Positions 1 to 7,946 of a DNA stretch of 64,000 nt are shown piece after piece. Where the stretch lies: contig JAFWXX010000011.1 in assembly GCA_017522915.1 (NCBI GenBank), positions 1 to 64,000 of the forward strand, read 5' to 3'. The translations under genes were made by a program, and so were the position numbers. Source of the stretch: Bacteroidaceae bacterium (GTDB lineage: Bacteria; Bacteroidota; Bacteroidia; Bacteroidales; Bacteroidaceae). A model generated the notes under the pieces. It worked only from the letters and a program-made list of their open reading frames with translations. It was not told the DNA's origin and did not search any database. Every line of letters starts with the position of its first letter. The first letter of the stretch is position 1.

Positions 1-676
1 GCAGAATATCGATACTGCAAAGGAGATGGGCTTCGGCGATGCCTTTGAGGAGATACGCGAGATAATCGCAAACAAGAAGGTGGGCGAGCCTGAACCGCGT
101 AAGCTGCTCGACCTTAAAGGTGCAATACGTCGTGCCGAAGCGCGCGCTGCGTGTCGTTCAATTGGTCTTAATGACCGCACCAATGCCCACTTCCTCAACT
201 TGCCGTTCTATGAGACAGGCGGAATAAAGAAAGGCCAGTTGAGCGATGACGATATTGAGATAGTAAAGAAGTTGATGCGCGAGGTAAAGCCGCACCAGAT
301 TTATGCTGCGGGTGACCTTACCGACCCTCACGGCACACACCGTGTATGTATCGAGGCTGTTTTGCGTGCATTTGAGGAGGTTAAGGACGAGCCTTGGGCA
401 AAAGAGTGCCATATATGGCTCTATCGCGGAGCATGGCAGGAGTGGGATTTGGCTGTTGCCGACATGGCGGTGCCTCTCAGCCCGGAGGAACTTATCCGCA
501 AGCGTCATGCAATCTTCCGTCACCTCTCGCAGAAGGATATCGTTCCGTTCCCCGGTGAGGATGCACGCGAGTTCTGGCAGCGTGCCGAAGAGCGTACTCA
601 AGGTACAGCCGAACTGTTCAACAAGATAGGCTTGCCCGAATATCAGGCAATAGAGCTTTTTGCGAAGTTGCTGTAA
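1..676 (+). CDS. nagB: Glucosamine-6-phosphate deaminase with PIG-L domain, C-terminal part
   Basis: The reading frame is open from the left window edge, so only the C-terminal ~225 residues are seen. They match the C-terminal PIG-L/LmbE-like deacetylase half of the long two-domain NagB proteins of Bacteroidales, in which a GlcN6P deaminase is followed by a PIG-L domain. The zinc-ligand-type motif DPHGTH, followed by RVCIEAVL, is visible in the first half of the fragment. The deaminase half itself lies outside the window, so assignment to NagB rests on family resemblance of the tail. It would convert GlcN6P to Fru6P and ammonia in amino-sugar catabolism. The internal ATG at 26 is not the real start. 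A strong terminator follows. Confidence 0.75.
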   Translation, partial: QNIDTAKEMGFGDAFEEIREIIANKKVGEPEPRKLLDLKGAIRRAEARAACRSIGLNDRTNAHFLNLPFYETGGIKKGQLSDDDIEIVKKLMREVKPHQIYAAGDLTDPHGTHRVCIEAVLRAFEEVKDEPWAKECHIWLYRGAWQEWDLAVADMAVPLSPEELIRKRHAIFRHLSQKDIVPFPGEDAREFWQRAEERTQGTAELFNKIGLPEYQAIELFAKLL

Positions 677-696
677 TAGCCTGCAGCTTTTGACAA

Positions 697-747
697 CGTA
701 TATAAACAGGAGCCCGACAATAAACCGGGCTCCTGTTTTATATACGT
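697..747 (+). terminator. Intrinsic terminator after nagB
   Basis: A near-perfect inverted repeat has arms AAACAGGAGCCCG (704-716) and CGGGCTCCTGTTT (725-737), followed by T residues. The pairing can be extended outward through tatacg-type sequence with a single bulge. It lies 20 nt after the nagB stop codon. Confidence 0.85.
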
Positions 748-865
748 TTTGCTAATGAATCTTTTTTGTATTCTTCGATTGATTTTTATCTAATCCCCGC
801 AACTTTTTTCAGGTGAGCCCGAATTTTACGTTGAGCCCGAACAACCCCCGACTGGCTATAAAGCA

Positions 866-913
866 AAACAAGAGAACTCAAGTTCTCTTGTTTCTTGCGG
901 AGAGGGAGGGATT
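866..913 (-). repeat. Duplicated tRNA-Ser 3' end plus terminator hairpin
   Basis: Bases 891-913 repeat bases 1080-1102, which form the 3' end and trailer of the tRNA-Ser gene (23 bp, identical). As in the real gene, the copy runs directly into a terminator-like hairpin on the minus strand: arms 866-877 and 882-893 (12 bp, 4-nt loop) followed by a short T run. The rest of the tRNA is absent from this copy. It could be a decayed tandem tRNA or an attachment-site scar; no integrase is nearby. Confidence 0.6.
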
Positions 914-1049
914 GACTTCGCTTCACTTTGTTTCGCTCGTCGATCCCTTTTTGTGGTTCCTTTGCAAGAAATTAGGAAACGCTGTCGCGTTTCTATCTAA
1001 TTTTATTTTATATTTCGTCGGCAAGCAAGCTTTCCACTCATATAAAATA

Positions 1050-1082
1050 AAATTAGGAAACAATGAAATTGTTTCCTAATTT
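1050..1082 (-). terminator. Terminator of tRNA-Ser
   Basis: A perfect 15-bp inverted repeat (1050-1064 with 1068-1082, 3-nt loop) starts four bases after the tRNA-Ser 3' end. Read on the minus strand it is followed by a T-rich tract, as in an intrinsic terminator. A wider inverted repeat (964-980 with 1070-1086, and 997-1012 with 1041-1056) encloses the region. Confidence 0.8.
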
Positions 1083-1086
1083 CTTG

Positions 1087-1171
1087 CGGAGAGGGAGGGA
1101 TTCGAACCCCCGGTACCTCTCAGTACGTCGGTTTTCAAGACCGGTGCAATCGACCACTCTGCCACCTCTCC
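1087..1171 (-). tRNA. tRNA-Ser (anticodon TGA)
   Basis: The minus strand folds as an 85-nt class II tRNA. The acceptor GGAGAGG pairs with CCTCTCC and the discriminator base is G. The anticodon loop CTTGAAA gives TGA. There is a long variable arm and a T loop GGTTCGAATCC. CCA is not encoded. It reads UCA-family serine codons. A Bacteroidales promoter lies 47 nt upstream and a strong terminator follows. Confidence 0.95.
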
Positions 1172-1217
1172 TAAGGTTTTTGTGTCATGGAATGTGGTCT
1201 TTCCGTTTTTGACGATG

Positions 1218-1248
1218 CAAAAGTATATCAAAAAATGGACCCGTGCAA
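1218..1248 (-). promoter_or_regulatory. Promoter of tRNA-Ser
   Basis: On the minus strand, TTG (1246-1248), 20 nt, then TACTTTTG (1218-1225) match the Bacteroidales consensus TTTG - N19-21 - TAnnTTTG. The spacing to the mature tRNA 5' end is suitable for a short leader. Confidence 0.8.
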
Positions 1249-1384
1249 GAAAAATGTGGAAAAAGTTGAAAATATTTTATTCTTTGGTTATTCTTGTGTT
1301 GAAATAATCTATGATTACATTGTTTCTTCGTCTTCTGCACTGGCATTATCTTTCAATTCTTCTTCTTCTCCAGATTTGTTTCGC

Positions 1385-1392
1385 TATCTTTG
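1385..1392 (+). promoter_or_regulatory. Promoter -7 box of TauE/SafE gene
   Basis: TATCTTTG matches the Bacteroidales -7 consensus TAnnTTTG, 20 nt before the ATG at 1413. No -33 element at the usual distance was found. The stretch 1172-1412 otherwise holds only this box and the divergent tRNA-Ser promoter. Confidence 0.6.
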
Positions 1393-1412
1393 TATGATAA
1401 ATTGATATTCAA

Positions 1413-2141
1413 ATGTCGGAACTTCTTATCTGGGTTTTGCTGCTCTCTGCAGTCGCCAGCTTTGTGCAACGGGTATCGGGCTTCGGGTTCGGGATATTCA
1501 TTATGATGTTCCTTCCCTACATTATGCCGTCATATAACGAAGCTGTTGCGTTGTCAGGGCTTCTTTCGGGTACTACTGCTTTGCTCATTGTTGTGTGTAA
1601 TTTCAAATATATATGTTGGGCCAGGATTCCTGTTGTTCTTCTGTTCAATGCGCTGGTCTCTTTCTTTGTAATATCGTATATGGCTTCATTGAGCAGTGCT
1701 TTTATGCTTCGATGTCTTGGGGCAGCTCTTGTTCTTGTAGCGATATATTTCCTTTTGTTCGACGGCAAGGCGGGCAAATCTTTTGCCTCCGTATGGGCGC
1801 AATGCGTAATAGGTGCACTGAGCGGAGTGATGGGAGCGATGTTCGGAATGCCCGGTCCTCCCGTTGTGCTTTACGGTGTGAGTGCAATACCCGACAAACG
1901 GGCCTATATGGCAACAATGCAGGCTTTCTGGCTCCTTTTCAATTGTTTCTATCTGTTGTGCCGGTCCAGTGGAGGGTATTATACAGAGAACACTCCCCTT
2001 TATTGGGTTGCCGGCCTTTTGGGGGTAGTGTCGGGTGTTTTCTTGGGTGCGAAGTGTTATAGGAAATTAGGAAATGCAACTTTCAAGAGAATAGTATATT
2101 CAGTCATGCTTTTAAGCGGTATAACAGCTCTGTTAAAATGA
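1413..2141 (+). CDS. TauE/SafE family membrane permease
   Basis: This is a 242-residue polytopic protein with about seven to eight hydrophobic helices. It has the N-terminal signature of the TauE/SafE (DUF81) family: a first helix followed by SGFGFG (residues 22-27), and a second glycine-rich repeat GALSGVMGAMFGMPGPP around residues 137-151. Family members export sulfite or small organosulfur anions, or other anions, across the inner membrane. The substrate here cannot be read from sequence. The gene is a single transcription unit with its own -7 box. Its length is normal for the family. Confidence 0.85.
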   Translation: MSELLIWVLLLSAVASFVQRVSGFGFGIFIMMFLPYIMPSYNEAVALSGLLSGTTALLIVVCNFKYICWARIPVVLLFNALVSFFVISYMASLSSAFMLRCLGAALVLVAIYFLLFDGKAGKSFASVWAQCVIGALSGVMGAMFGMPGPPVVLYGVSAIPDKRAYMATMQAFWLLFNCFYLLCRSSGGYYTENTPLYWVAGLLGVVSGVFLGAKCYRKLGNATFKRIVYSVMLLSGITALLK

Positions 2142-2221
2142 TTTAAATTGAAATGGTTTTAAAAATGGAATAAATTGAAAAAAATATGCCGATTATATAT
2201 CAATGATAATATTATTTTTAT

Positions 2222-2229
2222 TATCTTTG
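2222..2229 (+). promoter_or_regulatory. Candidate -7 box of pflB
   Basis: TATCTTTG fits TAnnTTTG, about 107 nt before the pflB ATG, implying a leader of roughly 100 nt. The AT-rich gap 2142-2335 shows no clear -33 element. Confidence 0.5.
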
Positions 2230-2335
2230 CATGCAGAATATGGCATAATGCTTGTTTCTGATGGCTGTATGCCATGGAATGCGGTTTTCTCATATTCGAT
2301 TTTAAAGAAACACAAATCTTTGATATAAAATAACT

Positions 2336-4564
2336 ATGGAAAAGAACTTGAATTTTAAAGAAGGTCTTTGGACTAAGGAGATCAATGTGGGTAACTTTGT
2401 TCATGAGAACATTACTCCATACGAAGGTGATGCTTCGTTCCTTGCCGGTCCTACCGAGAGAACACTTAAGGTGTGGAATGTATGTCTCAAGGCTCTTGAG
2501 GAGGAGCGTGCAAACAACGGTGTCCGTTCACTAGACAACGTTACTGTTTCTACAATTACTTCTCACAAGGCCGGTTATATCGACAAGGAGAACGAGCTTA
2601 TCGTAGGTCTCCAGACCGACGAGCTTCTCAAGCGTGCTATCAAGCCTTTCGGCGGTATCAAGGTTGTCGAGAAGGCTTGCCGCGAGAACGGCGTTGAGGT
2701 TGACGAGAAGGTAAAGGATATCTTCTATCACTATCGCAAGACACACAACGACGGTGTGTTTGATGCTTACAACGAGGAAATCCGTATGTACCGTTCTTTG
2801 GGCTTCCTTACAGGTCTGCCCGACAACTATGCACGTGGCCGTATAATCGGTGACTACCGTCGTCTTGCTCTCTATGGCGTTGACCGTCTTATCGAGGCTA
2901 AGAGAGAAGACCTCAAGGCTGTTGTAGGTCCTATGACTGAGCACAACATCCGTCTCCGTGAGGAAATTGCAGAGCAGATAAAGGCTCTCAATGAGATGAA
3001 GGTTATGGGTGAGTACTACGGTCTCGACCTTGCTCGTCCTGCTACATCGGCTCAGGAGGCTGTACAGTGGACATATATGGCATATCTTGCTGCAGTCAAG
3101 GAGCAGGACGGTGCTGCAATGTCACTCGGTAACGTATCATCTTTCCTCGATGTATATATCCAGTACGACCTTGACCACGGCAACATCGATGAGACATTCG
3201 CACAGGAGCTCATCGACCAGTTCGTTATCAAGTTGCGTATGGTACGTCACTTGCGCATGCAGTCTTACAACGATATCTTCGCCGGTGACCCGACATGGGT
3301 GACAGAGGCTATCGGCGGCCGTTTCAACGATGGACGTACAAAGGTTACAAAGACTTCATTCCGCTTCTTGCAGACTCTTTACAACCTCGGCCCCTCACCG
3401 GAGCCTAACATGACTGTTCTTTGGAGCAACGAGCTTCCTGAGGGCTTCAAGGAGTTCTGTGCAAAGGTTTCTATCGATACATCTTCAATCCAGTACGAGA
3501 ACGATACCCTTATGCGTGAGGTTCGCGAGTGCGACGACTACGGTATCGCATGCTGCGTATCATATCAGGCTGTAGGCCGCCAGATCCAGTTCTTCGGTGC
3601 ACGTTGCAACTTGGCTAAGGCTCTCTTGCTTGCTATCAACGGCGGACGTTGTGAGAACACCGGTACTGTTGTAGTAAAGGGTATTCCTGTACTTTCAGGC
3701 GACCTCTTGAACTACGAGGAGGTTCTCTCTAACTACAAGAAGGTGCTTATGGAGGTTGCACGCGTTTACAACGACGCTATGAACATCATCCACTACATGC
3801 ACGACAAATACTACTATGAGAAGGCTCAGATGGCTCTCATCGATACAGATCCTTCAATCAACCTTGCATACGGTGTTGCAGGTCTCTCTATCGCTATCGA
3901 CTCTCTCTCAGCTATCAAGTACGGCAAGGTGACAGTTAAGCGCAACGAGCTTGGCTTGACAGAGTCTTTCGAAATCGAGAACGACTTCCCATGCTTCGGT
4001 AACGATGACGACCGTGTTGACCACCTCGGCGTTGACTTGGTTTACTTCTTCAGCGAGGAGCTCAAGAAGCACCCGGTTTACAAGAACGCTAAGCCAACAT
4101 TGTCACTCCTTACCATTACTTCTAACGTAATGTACGGAAAGAAGACAGGTGCTACTCCTGACGGCCGTGCCAAGGGCGTTGCTTTCGCTCCGGGTGCCAA
4201 CCCAATGCACGGACGTGACAAGAACGGTGCTGTCGCATCTTTGAGCTCAGTTGCAAAGCTTCGCTACCGCGACTCTCAGGATGGTATCAGCAACACATTC
4301 TCTATCATTCCAAAGTCACTTGGCGTTGATGCTGAGACACGTGTAGAGAACCTCGTTACACTCATGGACGGTTACTTCACAAAGGGTGCTCACCACCTGA
4401 ACGTGAACGTGTTGAACCGCGAGATGCTTATGGACGCAATGGAGCATCCTGAGAAGTATCCTCAGTTGACAATCCGTGTATCGGGTTACGCTGTTAACTT
4501 CATCAAGCTGAGCCGCGAGCACCAGCTGGAGGTTATCTCACGTTCTTTCCACGAGCGTATGTAA
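2336..4564 (+). CDS. pflB: Formate C-acetyltransferase (pyruvate formate-lyase)
   Basis: This glycyl-radical enzyme converts pyruvate and CoA to acetyl-CoA and formate in anaerobic fermentation. It has 742 residues, about the usual length. The adjacent catalytic cysteines are C406-C407 ([11 protein letters not shown]). The C-terminal glycyl-radical loop RVSGYAV carries Gly717. It is a cytoplasmic protein. The activating radical-SAM enzyme is encoded next, after a hairpin. Codon use is strongly biased, with little A/T at third positions, which suits a highly expressed gene and contrasts with the AT-rich sugar genes later in the window. Confidence 0.97.
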   Translation: MEKNLNFKEGLWTKEINVGNFVHENITPYEGDASFLAGPTERTLKVWNVCLKALEEERANNGVRSLDNVTVSTITSHKAGYIDKENELIVGLQTDELLKRAIKPFGGIKVVEKACRENGVEVDEKVKDIFYHYRKTHNDGVFDAYNEEIRMYRSLGFLTGLPDNYARGRIIGDYRRLALYGVDRLIEAKREDLKAVVGPMTEHNIRLREEIAEQIKALNEMKVMGEYYGLDLARPATSAQEAVQWTYMAYLAAVKEQDGAAMSLGNVSSFLDVYIQYDLDHGNIDETFAQELIDQFVIKLRMVRHLRMQSYNDIFAGDPTWVTEAIGGRFNDGRTKVTKTSFRFLQTLYNLGPSPEPNMTVLWSNELPEGFKEFCAKVSIDTSSIQYENDTLMREVRECDDYGIACCVSYQAVGRQIQFFGARCNLAKALLLAINGGRCENTGTVVVKGIPVLSGDLLNYEEVLSNYKKVLMEVARVYNDAMNIIHYMHDKYYYEKAQMALIDTDPSINLAYGVAGLSIAIDSLSAIKYGKVTVKRNELGLTESFEIENDFPCFGNDDDRVDHLGVDLVYFFSEELKKHPVYKNAKPTLSLLTITSNVMYGKKTGATPDGRAKGVAFAPGANPMHGRDKNGAVASLSSVAKLRYRDSQDGISNTFSIIPKSLGVDAETRVENLVTLMDGYFTKGAHHLNVNVLNREMLMDAMEHPEKYPQLTIRVSGYAVNFIKLSREHQLEVISRSFHERM

Positions 4565-4586
4565 TACCTGTTATATAATGTTTAAT

Positions 4587-4620
4587 AAAATAGGCTGGCT
4601 CACAAGGTCGGCCTATTTTT
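4587..4620 (+). terminator. Hairpin with T run between pflB and pflA
   Basis: Arms AAAATAGGC (4587-4595) and GCCTATTTT (4611-4619) with a 15-nt loop end in a T run. It sits 14 nt before the pflA start, so it may partly terminate pflB transcripts and lower pflA output. Confidence 0.75.
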
Positions 4621-4633
4621 AACTGAATGAATA

Positions 4634-5365
4634 ATGAATATTAGAGTACATTCATACGAGTCCTTGGGTACATTCGACGGTCCGGGCTTGCGTTTGGTCG
4701 TGTTTCTTCAGGGATGCAACTTCCGTTGTCTATACTGTGCCAATCCCGATACTATAGATGCCAAAGGAGAGAGCAAGGAAACCGATATTGAGGATGTTGT
4801 ACGTATGGCGATGAACGAGAAACCGTTTTTCGGGAAAAAGGGCGGTGTAACGTTCAGCGGCGGCGAGCCTACATTCCAGGCAAAGGAGCTGGTTCCTTTG
4901 GTAAAGCGTCTTAAGGAACAGGGAATACATGTCTGCATAGACACAAACGGAAGCATCTGGAACAGCCATGTCGAGGAACTTCTCTCGATTGTTGACCTTG
5001 TACTGCTTGATATCAAGCAGTACAATCCCGAACGCCATACACTCCTCACGGAGCGTCAGAACAAGCAGACTCTTGCGACAGCCAAATGGCTGCAGGAGAA
5101 CGGAAGGCCGTTCTGGTTGCGTTATGTGCTTGTCCAGGGCTATAGTGCATTCGAAGAGGATATTCGTGCATTGGGAGAGCATTTCAAGGAGTACGACATG
5201 ATAAAGCGTGTCGAGATATTGCCATACCATACTCTCGGTGCCCATAAGTATGAGCCGTTGGGTATGGAGTATAAGCTCAAGCATGTAAAGGAGAATACTC
5301 CTGAGCAACTCGATGAGGCAAAGAGAATATTCGACGAGTATTTCGATACTGTATTCGTAAACTGA
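4634..5365 (+). CDS. pflA: Pyruvate formate-lyase activating enzyme
   Basis: This radical-SAM protein of 243 residues installs the glycyl radical on PflB. The [4Fe-4S] motif CNFRCLYC gives C28, C32 and C35, preceded by the activase signature SLGTFDGPGLR. The SAM-binding GGEP motif follows near residue 77. Length and order are normal for PflA. No separate promoter is evident, so it probably depends on read-through of the hairpin at 4587-4620. Adjacency to pflB identifies the target. Confidence 0.95.
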   Translation: MNIRVHSYESLGTFDGPGLRLVVFLQGCNFRCLYCANPDTIDAKGESKETDIEDVVRMAMNEKPFFGKKGGVTFSGGEPTFQAKELVPLVKRLKEQGIHVCIDTNGSIWNSHVEELLSIVDLVLLDIKQYNPERHTLLTERQNKQTLATAKWLQENGRPFWLRYVLVQGYSAFEEDIRALGEHFKEYDMIKRVEILPYHTLGAHKYEPLGMEYKLKHVKENTPEQLDEAKRIFDEYFDTVFVN

Positions 5366-5373
5366 TTGGGCGT

Positions 5374-5931
5374 ATGTCAGCAGAACGTGACAAGATGCTT
5401 CGTGGCGAGTTGTACGATGCCAATAACGACAGCAGTCTCATTGCCGAAAGAAACGCGTGCAAGGAACTTTGTCAGGAGTACAATACAATGCCTTATGAAG
5501 CGGTCGAGGAGAGGAGTGCCCTGCTGCGTCGTATAATTGGCGAGGTAAAGGGAAATTTTGTCATTGAACCCTCTTTCTGGTGCGACTATGGATGCAACAT
5601 AACGCTGGGTGACAATTTCTATGCCAACCACAATCTTGTTGTCCTCGATGCGGCTCCTGTTGTTTTCGGCAGCAATGTTTTCATTGCGCCGAACTGTTGC
5701 TTTACTACAGCCGGCCATCCGCTTGAAGCAGAGTTGCGCAACAAGGGACTTGAGTATGCACGTCCCATAAGAGTGGGCAACAATGTGTGGATAGGTGCAG
5801 GAGTTACGGTTCTGCCTGGTGTTACAATAGGTGACAATGTGACTATCGGGGCCGGTAGCCTTGTGAACCGTGACATACCGTCGGGCACTGTTGCTGTCGG
5901 TGTGCCGTGCAGGGTAATCAAGCCGCTTTAA
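5374..5931 (+). CDS. Maltose/galactoside O-acetyltransferase family protein
   Basis: This 185-residue protein is of the left-handed beta-helix type. An N-terminal Mac region (MLRGELYDANN) is followed by hexapeptide repeats from about residue 70 to 180. The catalytic-type histidine lies in TTAGHPLEAELR near residue 114. Relatives (Maa, LacA, NodL) transfer acetyl from acetyl-CoA to sugars. The start lies 8 nt after pflA, so the two are probably cotranscribed, perhaps because acetyl-CoA is the PFL product, although that link is only inferred. The acceptor sugar is unknown. Confidence 0.88.
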   Translation: MSAERDKMLRGELYDANNDSSLIAERNACKELCQEYNTMPYEAVEERSALLRRIIGEVKGNFVIEPSFWCDYGCNITLGDNFYANHNLVVLDAAPVVFGSNVFIAPNCCFTTAGHPLEAELRNKGLEYARPIRVGNNVWIGAGVTVLPGVTIGDNVTIGAGSLVNRDIPSGTVAVGVPCRVIKPL

Positions 5932-5944
5932 CAGTTTGCTCATA

Positions 5945-5992
5945 AGCCAATAAGGGGCTGGCATAAGTTTTCATGCCAGCCCCTTATTGGCT
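5945..5992. terminator. Bidirectional terminator hairpin
   Basis: A perfect 20-bp inverted repeat (5945-5964 with 5973-5992) has an 8-nt loop. It lies between the convergent acetyltransferase and DUF2147 genes. No long T run follows, but the position and strength suggest termination for both. Confidence 0.75.
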
Positions 5993-6002
5993 ATATATAT
6001 TG

Positions 6003-6458
6003 TTACTTGATTTTTGTCCAATATACGGTCTTTCCTATTCCCCAGATGTTTCCATATACCTTCAGTGTCTTTGCATCCTTGAACTCGATGTCAACGCTGT
6101 ATATCTTTCCGCCTGTAGGGTCATATATCTTAGTGTCACCCCATTCCTTGTCATCGGCATCGTACTTCAGGCCTTTGATAAGGACAATCTGGTCAACATC
6201 AACGTTACGCAGGCTCTTGTCGGGGTTCTTCAGGTCCTTGCGCTTGTTGCCGTTTGCATCGAGCGGCTTCTCGACCCAGAACACCTGGGCTGTATATGTT
6301 CCGTTTGCTGCTTTAGTGATTCTGATTTTGCTTTTGCTGCCGTCCTTGATGCTCAGGTACTCACCGATGATGTTGTCACCCTTAGAGTTGATGTCCTGTG
6401 CATTTCCTGTCAGTGCGAACAGTACTGAACACACTAATGTAAAGATAATCTTTTTCAT
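6003..6458 (-). CDS. DUF2147 secreted protein
   Basis: From ATG 6458 the protein is about 151 residues. A signal peptide (MKKIIFTLVCSVLFALTGNA) is followed by Gln at +1. The mature part holds the DUF2147 pattern: an opening IIGEYLS segment, a FWVEKPLD region with a DPTGG-type turn, and a VYGNIWGIGKTVYW ending. This is a small beta-rich periplasmic or outer-membrane-associated fold of unknown function. The start at 6458 (or ATG 6467) is chosen because the promoter at 6488-6517 lies upstream of it, whereas the longer frame from 6512 would start inside that promoter. It is monocistronic. Confidence 0.8.
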   Translation of the reverse strand: MKKIIFTLVCSVLFALTGNAQDINSKGDNIIGEYLSIKDGSKSKIRITKAANGTYTAQVFWVEKPLDANGNKRKDLKNPDKSLRNVDVDQIVLIKGLKYDADDKEWGDTKIYDPTGGKIYSVDIEFKDAKTLKVYGNIWGIGKTVYWTKIK

Positions 6459-6487
6459 TTTGTACATGTTTGTTGTTTGGATATGTA

Positions 6488-6535
6488 CAAAAGTATGGCC
6501 AAAATTGCACAATGCAATATCTTTTGTGCAATTTT
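6488..6535 (-). promoter_or_regulatory. Promoter of DUF2147 gene overlapped by an inverted repeat
   Basis: On the minus strand, TTG (6515-6517), 19 nt and TACTTTTG (6488-6495) form a Bacteroidales promoter. A 10-bp inverted repeat, AAAATTGCAC (6501-6510) and GTGCAATTTT (6526-6535), brackets the -33 element, as an operator for a dimeric repressor would. The rest of 6536-6602 holds only an 8-bp inverted repeat (6570-6577 with 6591-6598). Confidence 0.6.
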
Positions 6536-6602
6536 AGCTGAATTTTCCGCTTTTTTAATTGTCGGGTGCACTTTATGGCGCAAATCAGTTCATAAAGTCC
6601 CG

Positions 6603-7841
6603 TTACAGCTCTTCTATATATTCGTATCCCAGTGACCTGACAGCTCCTATAATCTCATCGGTGTCGTAGCCCTCTCCTTCGACGTATGCCACACCCTCGC
6701 TAAGGTTGACATGTACCTCGCTTACACCCTTTATTTTTGATAGGCTGTTCTCTACATTAGCCTTGCAATGGTTGCACATCATGCCTTTTATCCTGAACCT
6801 CCTTTTGGGTGTACAGCATTCGCAGCAGTGCTCCTTTTTCCTGTATTTGAGTATTAATGCCACTGCAAGCAGTATTGTGAAGAGTATGCTTGATGCTGTC
6901 TGCCACCATGCAGCACCGGTATGGCTGCAGCATGCGGCAGTGTGGCTGTGTATTGCTCCGGTGAACCATTCTGCAGGCAACAGGTAATCTATTATAAGCC
7001 CGAATCCCATTGCTCCGGCAACAATTGTAAGCAAATAAATGATAAGTGTCTTGCGCCCAAGTACCTTGTTTATTACAAGTATGGTGGCCATATTCGTTGC
7101 CGGTCCTGCCATGAGCAGTACAAGTGCTGCTCCCGGTGACAACCCCTTCAGCATGAGTGCTGCTGCAATAGGAATCGAGCCTGTTGCGCAAAGGTACATC
7201 GGTATGGAAAGAAGCAGTATCAGAATCATGTTCAGCAACGGATATCCGTTGAATATCGTGAAGAAATTGTCGGGTACGGCTATTGTTATTATGGCTGCAA
7301 TGACAAGCCCGAAGACAATCCATTTGCCTATGTCCTGAATCATCTCGATGAATCCGTAATGCAGGGTTCCAATGCACTTCTGCCAGAAACTTTTTCTCTT
7401 CTCTTGCTGCTCCCTGTTTGCCGTTTCGTCTCCGCTGTCATCCGAGAGCCTGTTGGTTATGCATCCGCCGGCAATGGCAGTGACGAATGCAACCAGAGGA
7501 CGCATTATTGCAAAAGGAATACCGATTAAAGATGCGGTTGCAAGTATGGAATCTACACCTGTCTGCGGTGTAGATATAAGGAATGAAACAGTCGCTCCCT
7601 TAGACGCTCCGGCCTTGCGGAGAGATGCGGCTGTAGGAATTACACCGCATGAGCACAATGGAAGAGGTATGCCGAACAGTGCTGCCCAAATTACTGAGCC
7701 GATACCTTTTCCTGCAAGCTTGGTCGAGTATATCTTACGCGGAACGAATTCATGGAGTATGCCTGCGATGAGAAATCCGAACAAAAGGTATGGGCTCATT
7801 TCGTTCAGCAGGCCAATCAATGGGTATATGTATTCTGTCAT
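6603..7841 (-). CDS. Permease (SO_0444-type Cu/Zn efflux family) with C-terminal HMA domain
   Basis: This 412-residue membrane protein of the COG0701 permease family has about eight hydrophobic helices. The family-typical cysteine pair lies in PLCSCGVIP (C63, C65), and an internal repeat resembles it. A Cys/His-rich loop (AACCSH, EHCCECC) follows the last helices. The C-terminal ~65 residues are a heavy-metal-associated domain with metal-binding C356-x-x-C359 (MCNHC). Relatives export divalent or monovalent metals such as Cu or Zn; some are linked to arsenic. The HMA domain is probably the cytosolic metal donor or sensor. A palindrome over its promoter suggests metal-responsive control. Confidence 0.85.
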   Translation of the reverse strand: MTEYIYPLIGLLNEMSPYLLFGFLIAGILHEFVPRKIYSTKLAGKGIGSVIWAALFGIPLPLCSCGVIPTAASLRKAGASKGATVSFLISTPQTGVDSILATASLIGIPFAIMRPLVAFVTAIAGGCITNRLSDDSGDETANREQQEKRKSFWQKCIGTLHYGFIEMIQDIGKWIVFGLVIAAIITIAVPDNFFTIFNGYPLLNMILILLLSIPMYLCATGSIPIAAALMLKGLSPGAALVLLMAGPATNMATILVINKVLGRKTLIIYLLTIVAGAMGFGLIIDYLLPAEWFTGAIHSHTAACCSHTGAAWWQTASSILFTILLAVALILKYRKKEHCCECCTPKRRFRIKGMMCNHCKANVENSLSKIKGVSEVHVNLSEGVAYVEGEGYDTDEIIGAVRSLGYEYIEEL

Positions 7842-7857
7842 CTCTGTGTATGTTAAA

Positions 7858-7896
7858 ATATTTGCATCGCTGCCAACCGGCTGCGATGCAAATATA
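7858..7896 (-). promoter_or_regulatory. Promoter and palindromic operator of the metal permease
   Basis: The -7 box TATATTTG (7889-7896, minus) lies inside a long palindrome with arms 7858-7874 and 7879-7895. The 17-bp arms have one mismatch and a 4-nt centre. Binding there would block transcription, as metal-sensing ArsR, MerR or Fur-type regulators do. No regulator gene is adjacent. Confidence 0.6.
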
Positions 7897-7946
7897 AGGC
7901 TTTTGCAAGAATTAAACTCTCATGACAACTTGCTAAAAAACGGATT

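Noticed and set aside
1187..1405. 72-codon frame upstream of the TauE/SafE gene
   Set aside because: Low-complexity, Ser/Phe-rich, contains the promoter box and has no recognisable features; it also overlaps the tRNA-Ser promoter.
6003..6512. Longer version of the DUF2147 protein starting at 6512
   Set aside because: The extra 18 residues overlap the promoter and precede a good signal peptide, so the start at 6458 is more likely.
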